This document shows, piece by piece, positions 18,356 through 27,769 of a stretch of 64,000 nucleotides of DNA. The position numbers and the translations under genes were made by a program. The notes beneath the pieces were generated by a model. That model was not told the origin of the DNA. It did not search any database and saw only the letters and a list, made by a program, of their open reading frames with translations. Each line of letters opens with the position of its first letter. Position 1 is the stretch's first letter. Source of the stretch: Rummeliibacillus pycnus (GTDB lineage Bacteria > Bacillota > Bacilli > Bacillales_A > Planococcaceae); NCBI RefSeq assembly GCF_002884495.1, contig NZ_KZ614145.1, forward strand, positions 3,734,423 through 3,798,422, in the 5' to 3' direction.

Positions 18356-21295
18356 ATGTCACAGTATGAGTATGAAACGGTGGAGTTGCCGTTTATCAAT
18401 AGATTAGTGAGTTATGGATATATTCATAAAACAGGTTCACAACTGGATGCAGAACGTTCTACGCAGGCATCCATAATTCTCGAAAGTCGTTTTCGCTCTG
18501 CTTTGAAAAGATTGAATCCTTGGATCAGTGATGGAAATGCAGAGAAACTGGTGCGCCAGTTTGCCGCACCAACTGGAGATAGTCTTTGGACAATTAATAA
18601 GAAAGTCTATAACTGGTTATTCGGTGATGGTGTGACGGTTGAGCAAGACATAGGAACAGGGAAAAAAGGGCAAACGGTTCGATTTTTTGATATGGAAAAT
18701 CCGGCAAGTGAGTTCAATGAATATTTAGTGGTCAATCAGCTGTCCATTTCAAATCCAAATGGAACGATTCGCCCAGATATTTTAATTTATATCAATGGCC
18801 TTCCTTTAGTTATTATTGAATGTAAGAGTCCAAAGCTTCAACCAGAGAAGCAGCTTCCGGAATGTGTCCATCAAATGGAACGATATGTAGAAACAAACGA
18901 AAAATTATTCTATACGAATCAGCTGATGATTGCGACAAGTAAAGACCGTGCAAGAGCAGGAACATTATATGCGAAAGCACAGCATTATGGCTTATGGAAA
19001 GATCCTTATCCATTAAAATTAGATGAACTCGATTCCAAAAATCCTCAAGACATTTTAATTGCTGGTATTTTACGCAAAGAAGTTCTCCTAGATATGCTAA
19101 GTAATTATATTGTCTATGATGGTAAAGTGAAAAAATTTGCACGATATCAACAATACCGTGCAGTTGAAAAAGCAATTTCACGTATTCTTCACAACGATAA
19201 ACCGAAACTTCGTGGTGGTGTTGTTTGGCATACACAAGGCTCTGGTAAATCACTAACCATGGTATATCTGGCGAAAAAACTGCGTCGAATGCCAGAGCTT
19301 GAAAATCCGATGATTGTCATCGTCACTGACCGTGAAGACTTGGACAATCAAATTACAGAAACCTTTACAGCATGTGGTTTTCCAAATCCAAATCAAGCTA
19401 CATCAGTAAAAGACTTGAAATTACAATTGTCTAAAGGACAAGGAACCACGGTTATGACACTAATTCACAAATTCCAAGCTAGGGAAGATGAGACATTCCC
19501 GATTATTTCTGAAGCGGAGAATATCATTGTCATGACCGATGAATCTCATCGCTCTCAATATAAAGGTCTTGCGATGAATATGAGAACAGCTTTACCAAAG
19601 GCAACATTCATCGGATTTACAGGGACTCCGATAGATAAAGAGAAACGTTCAACAACAGGAAAGTTCGGTTCTTATATTGATAAATACACGATCGACCAGG
19701 CTGTAGAAGATGGTGCAACCGTTCAAATTTTCTATGAATCTCGTTTACCGAACTTGCAAATGCAAGGTGAAACATTAGATGAACTCTTTGCACGAAGCTT
19801 TAGTGAATTTGATGATGATGCCAAAGAACGGATTAAAGCAAAGTATGTAAATAAAGAATTAATCTTGACTGCCCCTAACCGGATGCGTGATATTGCACTG
19901 GATATTGTGAATCATTTTGAAGAAAAGGTTTTAGTCAATGGCTATAAAGCCCAAGTCGTAGCAGTATCTCGTCGGGCAGCAGCAAGATATAAAGAATTAA
20001 TAGATAAATTTGCAAATGGAGCATTTGAAACAGCAGTCATTTTCTCAGAAGGCCAAAATGATACAGATGAGTTATTGAAGAAATATAAAACGTCTAAAGA
20101 TGAAGAAAAAGAATATATTAAACGATTTAAAAAGCCTTTTGGTGATGGCAAAGACCAAGATAAATTAGCGATGTTAATTGTCTGTGATAAGCTGTTAACT
20201 GGTTTTGATGCACCAATCGAACAGGTGATGTATTTAGATAAACCATTAAGAGAACACAACTTACTTCAAGCCATTGCACGTACAAATCGTAAATATGATG
20301 AGCATAAATCATATGGCTTGATTGTCGATTATTTTGGTGTTTCGAAATTTTTAGACCAAGCATTGGATATTTTCAGTGAAAATGATGTTCAGGGAGCATT
20401 GGTATCCATAGATTCAGAATTACCTAGGTTAGAACAACGACATCGTGCTGCAATGCGTTTCTTTGATGGTTTGAAAAAGAATCAAGATGAATTAGCAGTC
20501 TTAAAATTAGCACCCGAAGATGAACGTGCGAAATTTGATATCGCCTATAAACGATTTGCCGAAAGCATGGACCGAATATTACCAGATCCAAAAGCTCAAA
20601 AGTTTGTAGCCGATTTGAAATGGCTAAGCTTAATTCGTCAATTGGCTCGCTCACGTTTCGCGGTTATAGATGGCATGGATATTTCTGAATGTGGTGAAAA
20701 GGTTCGAAAGATGGTTCACGATTACATCACATCTAAAGGAATTGAAGTACGCAAACCAATTCCTATTTTAGATGATCAATTTAAAGAAGAACTCGATAAA
20801 CAGGAACTTCCCGAATCGAAAGCAGCACAAATGGAACATGCAGTTAAACATGAGATCTCTGTCAAAATGGACGAAGATGAAGTGTTCTATCAATCGTTAA
20901 AAGAGAAAGTAGAAGCACTGATTGAACAGCTTCGTACTGAGCAACTAACGATCTTTGAATATATTGATGGCATGCTTGAAATCCGTGAAGAATTGAAAGC
21001 AAAAGCGGAAGGAAAAACGCAAAGTGGATTGTCCGCATACCAAGAGCCTTATTACAATAAGCTTCTAGAGGTATGTGAATCAAAAGCAGAATATCAACTT
21101 CAAGATATCGCAAAAGACATCCAGCATTTTATCGAGGATACAGTTACTCCTATTCCGGATTGGAAAAAGAAAATTGACTTTAAGAAAAACTTAAATGGTC
21201 AATTGTTGTTAAAATTGATTGATCAAGATTTACCAGTAACAGAAGCAGGAATACTGACAGGTTACTTTGTATCTTTGGCAGAAAAACAATATTAA
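18356..21295 (+). CDS. hsdR: Type I restriction endonuclease subunit R
   Basis: ATP-dependent translocase and nuclease subunit, 979 aa. The N-terminal PD-(D/E)xK nuclease is visible as Asp141 and Glu155-x-Lys157 (RPDILIYINGLPLVIIECKS). The SF2 helicase shows Walker A QGSGKS (294-299), Walker B Asp394-Glu-Ser-His (TDESHRSQ), motif III FTGTP and motif VI QAIARTNR. A helical C-terminal region for complex assembly follows. GAGGTGGCAAC precedes the ATG. All catalytic motifs look intact, so the RM system is probably active. Confidence 0.96.
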   Translation: MSQYEYETVELPFINRLVSYGYIHKTGSQLDAERSTQASIILESRFRSALKRLNPWISDGNAEKLVRQFAAPTGDSLWTINKKVYNWLFGDGVTVEQDIGTGKKGQTVRFFDMENPASEFNEYLVVNQLSISNPNGTIRPDILIYINGLPLVIIECKSPKLQPEKQLPECVHQMERYVETNEKLFYTNQLMIATSKDRARAGTLYAKAQHYGLWKDPYPLKLDELDSKNPQDILIAGILRKEVLLDMLSNYIVYDGKVKKFARYQQYRAVEKAISRILHNDKPKLRGGVVWHTQGSGKSLTMVYLAKKLRRMPELENPMIVIVTDREDLDNQITETFTACGFPNPNQATSVKDLKLQLSKGQGTTVMTLIHKFQAREDETFPIISEAENIIVMTDESHRSQYKGLAMNMRTALPKATFIGFTGTPIDKEKRSTTGKFGSYIDKYTIDQAVEDGATVQIFYESRLPNLQMQGETLDELFARSFSEFDDDAKERIKAKYVNKELILTAPNRMRDIALDIVNHFEEKVLVNGYKAQVVAVSRRAAARYKELIDKFANGAFETAVIFSEGQNDTDELLKKYKTSKDEEKEYIKRFKKPFGDGKDQDKLAMLIVCDKLLTGFDAPIEQVMYLDKPLREHNLLQAIARTNRKYDEHKSYGLIVDYFGVSKFLDQALDIFSENDVQGALVSIDSELPRLEQRHRAAMRFFDGLKKNQDELAVLKLAPEDERAKFDIAYKRFAESMDRILPDPKAQKFVADLKWLSLIRQLARSRFAVIDGMDISECGEKVRKMVHDYITSKGIEVRKPIPILDDQFKEELDKQELPESKAAQMEHAVKHEISVKMDEDEVFYQSLKEKVEALIEQLRTEQLTIFEYIDGMLEIREELKAKAEGKTQSGLSAYQEPYYNKLLEVCESKAEYQLQDIAKDIQHFIEDTVTPIPDWKKKIDFKKNLNGQLLLKLIDQDLPVTEAGILTGYFVSLAEKQY

Positions 21296-21302
21296 TAGTA
21301 TA

Positions 21303-21338
21303 AAGGGCAATGACTTTATTTAAGTCATCGCCCTTTTC
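21303..21338. terminator. Bidirectional terminator after hsdR
   Basis: Stem AGGGCAATGACTT / AAGTCATCGCCCT with a short loop, followed by TTTTCTTTC on the plus strand. It sits between convergent hsdR and the metallopeptidase gene. Confidence 0.85.
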
Positions 21339-21344
21339 TTTCGA

Positions 21345-22067
21345 TTAAATATACAATTGACGGCCATGAATACGAAGCCACTCTTTACTTGCAAGGTATT
21401 CAGGATATAACATCGATAACGTTTCCCAAAACGCATCTGAATGATCCATTATTGTTAAATGTGCAAGTTCATGAGCAATAACATAATCAATGGCATGCAT
21501 AGGCGCTAAAAATATATGCCAGTTTAATAGCACTTGCTGATTCGCAGTACAACTTCCCCAACGTTGCTGTTGATCTTTAATGGTAATTTTATCAGGAAAT
21601 TTACCATATTTACTGGTGAAATTGTTGATACGTTCTTTTGCAATACGATCCCCACGTTCCATAATCCATTGTTTGTATAAGGGGTAGAGTAAGTCTCGAT
21701 ATTGAGAAGGATTAATATCATTAGGCAAAGTAGCTATAAATTTCCCTTGTTTATACTGAAAATGTGCATTGATAGCATTTTGTGCAGTTATTATCTTTAA
21801 TCGATACTGTCTACCTAAGTAAGGAAGTTTCTCTCCGGACCAAAACTTACGAGGTGAACTATACTCGATCATCTCATCGAAACTTGATTGCTTTTGCAAA
21901 ATCCAAGCAGCTTTCTTTAATAACTTACATTCAATATATTGAATAGCAGTGTCACAAGGAGCAATCACTTCAACTCCATTAGCACTAACTTGAATAGACA
22001 ATGTTTTCCGCTTATTACTTCGCTGCAATGTATAAGGAATGACACTTTGACCGAATTGAATTTGCAT
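21345..22067 (-). CDS. YgjP-like zinc metallopeptidase (M48/DUF45 type)
   Basis: A 240-aa protein with the zincin motif His199-Glu-Leu-Ala-His203 (YVIAHELAHL) and a third likely ligand at His209 (MDHSDAFW). The preceding RWGSC box (169-173) and the N-terminal beta-rich half are typical of YgjP/DUF45 proteins. Homologues are commonly found next to hsd genes, as here, but their role in restriction is not established. It is convergent with hsdR. The ATG at 22067 follows AAGGAGTTGGCAAC. No signal peptide, so cytoplasmic. Confidence 0.88.
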   Translation of the reverse strand: MQIQFGQSVIPYTLQRSNKRKTLSIQVSANGVEVIAPCDTAIQYIECKLLKKAAWILQKQSSFDEMIEYSSPRKFWSGEKLPYLGRQYRLKIITAQNAINAHFQYKQGKFIATLPNDINPSQYRDLLYPLYKQWIMERGDRIAKERINNFTSKYGKFPDKITIKDQQQRWGSCTANQQVLLNWHIFLAPMHAIDYVIAHELAHLTIMDHSDAFWETLSMLYPEYLASKEWLRIHGRQLYI

Positions 22068-22451
22068 GTTGCCAACTCCTTTTAAATATTCCGTGAGTTT
22101 ATTGTATCAATGATTACATTTGAAATGAAGACCTTGAGCAATCCGGTTTACTTTTTGATTTTTTCCCACCTTCAAAGTGGGAGCAAATAATCAACAAGAA
22201 TATTTCCAACATATTGAGTTGTCCCACTACATATCACAGAAGTATCAGTTCGTCAAATAACGTTTTGTATATACGGAAATTCAAAATCAATCTGCAGACT
22301 CCTATAAACTTTATTATGATTATTTTAAGGTAATGAATGTGCTGATTGCACTATTCTTAACAGAAAGGAGAATATAATCATTTATCAAATTTATATATTT
22401 ATAGATTTGATTAACTAAAAAAATTATAAAAATTACTGGAGGTATTTATTT
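22068..22451. other. Spacer between divergent genes, no supported gene
   Basis: Holds a short hairpin TCCCAC / GTGGGA near 22165 and a 14-codon frame MNVLIALFLTERRI (22333-22377) that has no convincing ribosome site. An AGAAAGGAGAAT site near 22362 is followed by no usable start. Possibly leader or decayed sequence. Confidence 0.35.
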
Positions 22452-23012
22452 ATGAGCAATGAGATTGAGGAATTCTTAACTGAAAATAAAGAAAAAGTAG
22501 ATGAATTGATTGATTTTGCAGCTAGTGAGAGCGTCAATGTAAGTGAGAATAGTATTGGGCTTAACGGTGAGAAAATTAGTGTCGTTTTAACGGAAGACTT
22601 TGAATTAAACGTATTTACACATCCAGCGAATTATTGGTATCCAGTAAATATCCTGTATGTCATTGCCACATTTGACTGTGAACTAATCATTATTGAATTT
22701 AGTTATGTCGAAGACTTTTTAACAGATGAAAAACTAAATGAATTTAAGGACTTTCTCTTAGAACAAGATGATATTAAGCAATATCTTTCAAAGGAATTCG
22801 ATGAAGAAGAATTGAAAGAACTATCAGATGATGAATTGTTCAATGAAGTGAAATGTTTTCTTGATAGTGAATGTCTTGTATTAGAAAGTTTGAAAGACTT
22901 TGATTCAAAGTTAAACGGACAATTTATTCAAAGCATTATGGAAGAAGTAGATACATTTGACTTAGCAGAACATGCAAAAGAAAGAATGTTTGATGATCTT
23001 AGTAATGAATGA
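22452..23012 (+). CDS. Acidic protein of unknown function
   Basis: Not recognised. The 186-aa product starts behind GGAGGTATTTATTT and is strikingly acidic, with Glu/Asp far exceeding Lys/Arg throughout. A beta-rich middle (about 45-95: VVLTEDFELNVFTHP, IATFDCELIIIEFSYVED) is followed by acidic helices. Its charge and its place in an island beside a type I RM system would fit a DNA-mimic or immunity protein, but this is inference from composition only. Confidence 0.75.
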   Translation: MSNEIEEFLTENKEKVDELIDFAASESVNVSENSIGLNGEKISVVLTEDFELNVFTHPANYWYPVNILYVIATFDCELIIIEFSYVEDFLTDEKLNEFKDFLLEQDDIKQYLSKEFDEEELKELSDDELFNEVKCFLDSECLVLESLKDFDSKLNGQFIQSIMEEVDTFDLAEHAKERMFDDLSNE

Positions 23013-23286
23013 TTTGTTTAACGACATGATAAAAACTATTCGGAGTAGAATTGTTATTTTCAAGGAAGAAATTCGATGAGAGGTGTTAAAAAGAGCAAAA
23101 GTGTAAGTTAGAATAATAGTATAAGCTCATTTTTATAGACTTTTACTTAAACAAAAATAGAATAAGAAGACCTGTTGGGTCTAGGAATTGGTTAAAAATC
23201 ATCGGTAAGGATGTATGGCGAAAATAGTCATTTGCATTCTTGGCGGTGTTTTTTTTATAAATAATAAATTTGTTGGAGGGATTGTT

Positions 23287-23520
23287 ATGAATCAGTATTA
23301 TGTTGTTCTTAGAACAAAAGAGAAAGATGAATTAAAGGATGTTGTGGATGCTTTGTCATTAGATGAAGCATTAGCAATTGCAAAAAAACGTTATGAAGCG
23401 GGAATGAATGGAGGAGAAAAACTATATATTTTTCTAGCAAAAGGGCCAATTTCTTTTGATGAGAATAATCAGTTTGTTTGTAATACCGGAGGGAATTTGA
23501 AAATTATGATAAAATTCTAA
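23287..23520 (+). CDS. Small hypothetical protein
   Basis: A 77-aa product, MNQYYVVLRTKEKDELKDVV and onward, started at the ATG behind TTGGAGGGATTGTT. It has a predicted beta-alpha pattern with a central helix (SLDEALAIAKKRYEAG) and no recognised motif. An upstream in-frame extension to 23215 lacks a ribosome site. It lies downstream of, and co-directional with, the acidic protein gene. Confidence 0.6.
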   Translation: MNQYYVVLRTKEKDELKDVVDALSLDEALAIAKKRYEAGMNGGEKLYIFLAKGPISFDENNQFVCNTGGNLKIMIKF

Positions 23521-23582
23521 ATAAAAAAGATGACTACTGTTAGCATTTCAACTGAAATAACCTAATTTAATAAGAAATCATA

Positions 23583-23637
23583 AAACACCTTCGAATAGGG
23601 CATATTGGAAAATATGAACAAATATTCTAAGGTGTTT
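23583..23637 (+). terminator. Hairpin with T tract
   Basis: AAACACCTT and AAGGTGTTT form the base of an interrupted stem with internal AATATT pairing, followed by TTGC. Probable terminator of the two preceding small genes, or part of an insertion-sequence end, since an IS3 orfA remnant follows at once. Confidence 0.5.
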
Positions 23638-23641
23638 TTGC

Positions 23642-23755
23642 ATGAGCAAAAATGGTTATTCATCGGAAGTAAAATGGGTGGTCGGTAAGGAAAAGTTAGC
23701 TGGTACACAATCAACTAAAGAGATAGCGGAGAAGTATGAGGACGGGAGTCTATAG
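23642..23755 (+). pseudogene. IS3-family orfA remnant
   Basis: A 37-codon frame starting MSKNGYSSEVKW and containing the helix-turn-helix start TQSTKEIAEKYE resembles the first part of IS3/IS150-type OrfA transposase subunits, then ends abruptly at TAG. No OrfB follows. Remnant only. Confidence 0.6.
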
Positions 23756-23848
23756 GTGGCGCACTTCTTAAATTAACAAATGGCCACATATATAAATACA
23801 AGGGTTCATTTATTACTGTATTTCTTCAAACTTGTCTTGATAATATAT

Positions 23849-24136
23849 GGTATCGATTAAAAGTAACGAATAATAGAAACTAGATGGAAGAATAGAAAAA
23901 AAGTCAATGAAATATAGATTTTGTCAATGTTTGTTATAGTATCTATTATTAGATACCAATCTTTTGATAGGGCTATTTTTGGAGATAATAAGAATCGTAT
24001 AAGTGTATTACTTTTATAATGGTAACCATTAATCGTAACGAATAGTAAAAAAGAGAAAAAGTAATGAAGGTTAAGATGAGTAAAGTATTGATATTACTGT
24101 GTTTAGCTATGGTATCTATTAATGGTAACGAATGAT
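23849..24136. repeat. Three iteron-like direct repeats plus a dyad, candidate replication origin
   Basis: Three 26-bp imperfect copies at 23849-23874, 24021-24046 and 24111-24136 share the pattern ATTAANNGTAACGAAT preceded by GGTA. Between the first two lies the dyad GTATCTA-TTAT-TAGATAC (23939-23956), whose arms match part of the iteron. The region is non-coding, about 690 bp (23521-24213), AT-rich, and adjoins the replication-relaxation gene, so an origin or partition/transfer site is plausible. Confidence 0.55.
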
Positions 24137-24213
24137 GAATTCTGATAAATATAACTGTAACTAGTATGTATGTGAGTCATTCAAAATGAATGACTGTGTG
24201 TAAACAGTATTGA

Positions 24214-25218
24214 TTAATATTTACCTAGTGTTTTATATACTGCTTCAACATTAAGTTTTAAAGGTCGAACAATAATTTTTAACCCAGATTCTTGCGCCCT
24301 TTTTATAACCGCAGGGTCTGCATTAAATCGTTTAAATATATTATTCGTTCTTCTAATTCCATCACTAAATGTTGAGCGATTTGAGAAGCTATTGTCAGCT
24401 ATAACAATATCCATAATGTGAAGTTTATTCCGATTTTTTTCAGCTAAGAGTGCATATTTAAAAACTTTTTGAGCTAATGTTTCGAAAGGTTCCGTTCCCA
24501 TATCTAATTCAATGTTAATTATTGCATCCATAATTTTCTTACTCTCACTTCCTTTTATTTCGATAATCCAATCTGGTTTTACAATCGTCATTGTGGATCC
24601 GTGGATCTGTGTACTAGATTTATTTCCTATCATATACTTTGCTACACTTGCATGATATGCTCCAGCATTTTGCCGGTGTAGATTTTTGTCATTTCTTATC
24701 CATTCGGTATATGAAAAAGTGGCTGGTGAATGGGAGAAAGAAGTTACATTATATAGCATAGGGTACTTAACTTCATCCGTATTTGGATCTCTAATCAATT
24801 CACCATTTAAGCCAATTAATAGATTAATTGCTGCTTGCTGTGTTGCTAGATAATGTAAAATATTTTTTTTTTGGTTAAATTTATAGATTTTAGATTTGGT
24901 GTAGGAATTGTCGAGTAGTTCGTTTTCTATTAACAAATCAACGGCCTTGCTCCCAATACATAAATATTTAAATCGTTCTCCGTCAAAACCTTCAGAATAA
25001 TTTTCGCCACGTATCAAATGATAGTCCTCGAATTTTCGAACTCGGTTTTTAAAACTGTATTCTGTCATTTTTATATTAAATAAGTGTTTAGCAACTTGGT
25101 AGAATTGTTGCAAGGTTAATAAACGTTGATGTTCTAAAAACGTTAATAGCTCTAAATCTACTTTGTTAAGTTCCAATCGTTGCCTTGAATTTTTCTTTAA
25201 GATGATTTTATCTTGCAT
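24214..25218 (-). CDS. Replication-relaxation family-like protein
   Basis: A 334-aa protein resembling the replication-relaxation (Replic_Relax) proteins of Bacillales plasmids and integrative elements. An N-terminal winged-helix region (about 15-80: LELLTFLEHQRLLTLQQFYQ) is followed by the characteristic IGSKAVDLL and HYLATQQAAINLL segments. A C-terminal domain contains KPDWIIEI and IELDMGTEPFETLAQKV, somewhat like a PD-(D/E)xK fold. It probably binds origin or transfer DNA. ATG 25218 is used, with GGAAAGGAAAAAAAC upstream. The candidate iterons lie beyond its 3' end. Confidence 0.6.
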   Translation of the reverse strand: MQDKIILKKNSRQRLELNKVDLELLTFLEHQRLLTLQQFYQVAKHLFNIKMTEYSFKNRVRKFEDYHLIRGENYSEGFDGERFKYLCIGSKAVDLLIENELLDNSYTKSKIYKFNQKKNILHYLATQQAAINLLIGLNGELIRDPNTDEVKYPMLYNVTSFSHSPATFSYTEWIRNDKNLHRQNAGAYHASVAKYMIGNKSSTQIHGSTMTIVKPDWIIEIKGSESKKIMDAIINIELDMGTEPFETLAQKVFKYALLAEKNRNKLHIMDIVIADNSFSNRSTFSDGIRRTNNIFKRFNADPAVIKRAQESGLKIIVRPLKLNVEAVYKTLGKY

Positions 25219-25951
25219 TTGTTTTTTTCCTTTCCTTCTGGGTGAATGATATTTGCTTACCAGAACACATTTAGGATTTTATTTTTCACTATTATTGTCG
25301 GCTATACAAAAAGTGGATTACATAGAGAGTAGTCCTGTGAGTAATTCACTTTCCCAGAATAATAGGGTTTGATGATCTAATTTTTGCACCAGAACCACAT
25401 TATTTGAGTAGTTTAAAGTGAAAAAAAGTGTTCCCTTAAGTTGTTTACTTTCAAATTTTGAAATTTCTAGTCCGTTAACGCATTGGTTAGCCAATTACTT
25501 CGTATTGCTGGGCTGCTACAAGTTACTTCTCATGCAGTTACAGCCGATCCAATTGAAGACGTTCCGATAACGATTAGCAAAGACACATTAGCAGTAATTC
25601 CTTTTTGTTTTGTATAATAGTATTAATCAATTTTTATTAAAGTGAACTAGTAGTTTGGGGAAACTATTAGTTCATTTCTTTTTGTTTACTGATTGTTTCA
25701 TTAGGGGAACAAAGAATTGTGCGGGTCTTGGTACCCCCTCAACTGTTGTTGTTTCTTCAATAGTTTTCCTCATGATTAAGGAATTTAGGATTGATTTCTT
25801 TGTTATAATCTATTAGTTAATAGAGGATTAACCAAAATAAGACCTGTTCTTCCGGACTTTCCCCCCACTGCTTCATTCAATTCCTTGATGTATATCTTGT
25901 GTAGATTCTTGATGCAATTGTTCTTAACTAGCGCAAGAGTGACTGAATTGT
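25219..25951. other. Spacer with an unrecognised coding fragment
   Basis: The plus-strand frame 25474-25617, open after a stop and lacking a start, reads like a protein tail (NALVSQLLRIAGLLQVTSHA to LAVIPFCFV). No family is recognised, and it is probably debris of a lost gene. Nothing else supported in these 730 bases. Confidence 0.4.
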
Positions 25952-26161
25952 TCATGCCGTTTCTTCCACCACCTTTATTGGACTGATGGAATAACCGTCA
26001 AAATTGTTGTAATAGCTTCCTGGTGTGTTGTATTTGTCAAGCATGTCTAATACGTCTTGTTCGTTATAGCAAACCGTTTTTGACACGATATCGTCGTCCT
26101 TATGCCAGAAGATTAGTGAATGTGCTATTGTTGGCCCAAAGCCGATGAATGTTGGTTTCAT
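25952..26161 (-). CDS. Small hypothetical protein coupled to the helicase loader
   Basis: A 69-aa product starting MKPTFIGFGPTIAHS. Its ATG overlaps the stop of the dnaC-like gene by 4 bases and has GAGGAGGAAATTGA upstream, so it is translationally coupled to the replication operon. No known domain; function unknown. Confidence 0.7.
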   Translation of the reverse strand: MKPTFIGFGPTIAHSLIFWHKDDDIVSKTVCYNEQDVLDMLDKYNTPGSYYNNFDGYSISPIKVVEETA

Positions 26162-26985
26162 TCAATTTCCTCCTCAATTGGTGCATCTAAGTCATATTTT
26201 TTTATCCGTTTATCATTCGTTTTTTCAAATATGATAAGAGCTGTAATTTTTAACGTTCGTGAAATAAGCGCTTTTGTGTAAATCCTCTCTAGTTGCTCTC
26301 TTGTACAGTTCGTTGTGATGATGGTTGCTTTATCCTGGCGAGACTCTAAAACTTCTGTAAGTATTTCTAATACAGTTTTATTTGCCTTATCATCAGCACT
26401 TTCATTACCTAGGTCGTCAAGTACCAAAAAATCTACTCTTGAAAGCAAATCCGCAAAATACATTGATGTATGGGGATTATCCTCGTTGCGCCAAGAATCT
26501 TTAATTTCCATGATCATGCTTCTTACGTTTACAAAGACGCACTCAACATCGTTCAATGTTTCATTTAGGTTTCTTACAATAGCCATTGCTAAGTGGGATT
26601 TTCCTGCTCCTGTATTACCTTGGAATAAAGTAGTGAACACCTTTTTAGTTTTGTAATGAGCTACTGCTTGTCTTGCTAAACGCAAGTTTTCGGCTTCTTC
26701 TGCAGTCTTGATTTTAAAGTTTTTAAAACCTGCATCTTTTATTGATTTATCTCTAAAGAAAGAGCGATAATACAGTGTGTTTTTTCGTTTATTCCGTTCG
26801 CGCTCAATAGCTTCCTCAGACAGCTTTTTACGAAACTTTACATCTTCCTTTTCAAGCTCGCATTTAGGACAAACTTCTACTCCATCAATCATCATAATGG
26901 GCATAGGTTTGCCATGTTTTAAGCATTCGTTAGAAGTTAACGCCATCAGAATATTCTTTTGCAGGCTGTTGATAATTGGTTCCAT
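26158..26985 (-). CDS. DnaC/DnaI-type replicative helicase loader
   Basis: AAA+ ATPase predicted to load the replicative helicase at the element's origin. The 275-aa protein has an N-terminal zinc-ribbon-like segment (Cys and His in ECLKHGKPM with CPKCELEKE), Walker A GNTGAGKSH near residue 123, Walker B FLVLDDLG, and a sensor region TTNCTREQL. The ATG at 26985 is preferred: AGAGGTG sits 6 bases upstream and would overlap the alternative GTG at 26994. It overlaps the DnaD-like gene by 56 bases. Confidence 0.88.
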   Translation of the reverse strand: MEPIINSLQKNILMALTSNECLKHGKPMPIMMIDGVEVCPKCELEKEDVKFRKKLSEEAIERERNKRKNTLYYRSFFRDKSIKDAGFKNFKIKTAEEAENLRLARQAVAHYKTKKVFTTLFQGNTGAGKSHLAMAIVRNLNETLNDVECVFVNVRSMIMEIKDSWRNEDNPHTSMYFADLLSRVDFLVLDDLGNESADDKANKTVLEILTEVLESRQDKATIITTNCTREQLERIYTKALISRTLKITALIIFEKTNDKRIKKYDLDAPIEEEIE

Positions 26986-27739
26986 GTTGTTCACCTCTTT
27001 TGCGATAATGTTCCAAATTATGCAGATTGGTTATGCCTTTACTATTCCAACTTTGTAAGATTCGTTTTAAGTATGCTAATGGCTTGTGAATGTCTCTTGC
27101 AAGTAACATTTCTTTTGTTGCTGCGTTTGTTAATTCATAACCATATTGATCATAGATGAATCCAAGTGTTTCACATTGAAATGGAATAAATGGTCCAATG
27201 TTTTGTTCGAGTGTGTTTAAGAGTTCAGCAAAATGTTTATCATTTAATATGCCAAAACCAACAACTGTTGCTGTTGATTCCTGTTGGTGGTTGTAAGTAT
27301 TTAGTAATCTATTAGTATTTGGTATATTCAATACTTTGTTACCATCAGTACTTAGTAGTGTTCGATTCTCTTCTTCTTGAAAACCTACTTCTTGATTTTC
27401 AACCTTTTGCTTTTCTACATGTTGAAAATCGGTAAGTAGAGAATTGTCATGTGGAACTTCATGAACAATTGTTTCCCACTCTTTAATGCGCTGACCTTCC
27501 CTGATAGGTCTGCGTTCTACATAACCACATTCTTTTAATTCATTGAAACCTGCTCTAAAAGATGCTTTACCGTCTTTTGAATGCTTAACTAATTCATCAA
27601 AATAAAATATCCAATCATCCGGCATAGAAAGCATATAGGCCATAATTCCTTTCGCTTTCCATGAGAGTCGTGTGTCGTTAAGTGCGGTGCGATTCATTAC
27701 TGTGTAGTTGGTATTTTTAGCGACTCGCATAATGCCCAA
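26930..27739 (-). CDS. DnaD-like primosomal replication protein
   Basis: A 269-aa protein with an N-terminal winged-helix domain (about 10-75: RLSWKAKGIMAYMLSMPDDW and FRAGFNELKECGYVERR) common in phage and plasmid replication initiators. A variable linker follows, then a C-terminal DnaD-type helical domain (FIYDQYGYELTNAATKEML to LAYLKRILQSWNSKGI). With the downstream DnaC-like loader it forms a primosome module. A TTG start at 27739 is favoured because AGGAGG is 7 bases upstream; an ATG at 27745 would be too close and ATG 27724 or so too far. Confidence 0.8.
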   Translation of the reverse strand: MGIMRVAKNTNYTVMNRTALNDTRLSWKAKGIMAYMLSMPDDWIFYFDELVKHSKDGKASFRAGFNELKECGYVERRPIREGQRIKEWETIVHEVPHDNSLLTDFQHVEKQKVENQEVGFQEEENRTLLSTDGNKVLNIPNTNRLLNTYNHQQESTATVVGFGILNDKHFAELLNTLEQNIGPFIPFQCETLGFIYDQYGYELTNAATKEMLLARDIHKPLAYLKRILQSWNSKGITNLHNLEHYRKRGEQHGTNYQQPAKEYSDGVNF

Positions 27740-27769
27740 TGTCATCCCTCCTAAATAGCCTTAAAATCT

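Noticed and set aside
22333-22377. 14-codon peptide frame
   Set aside because: No convincing ribosome site or terminator, unlike the peptide gene at 43860-43961.
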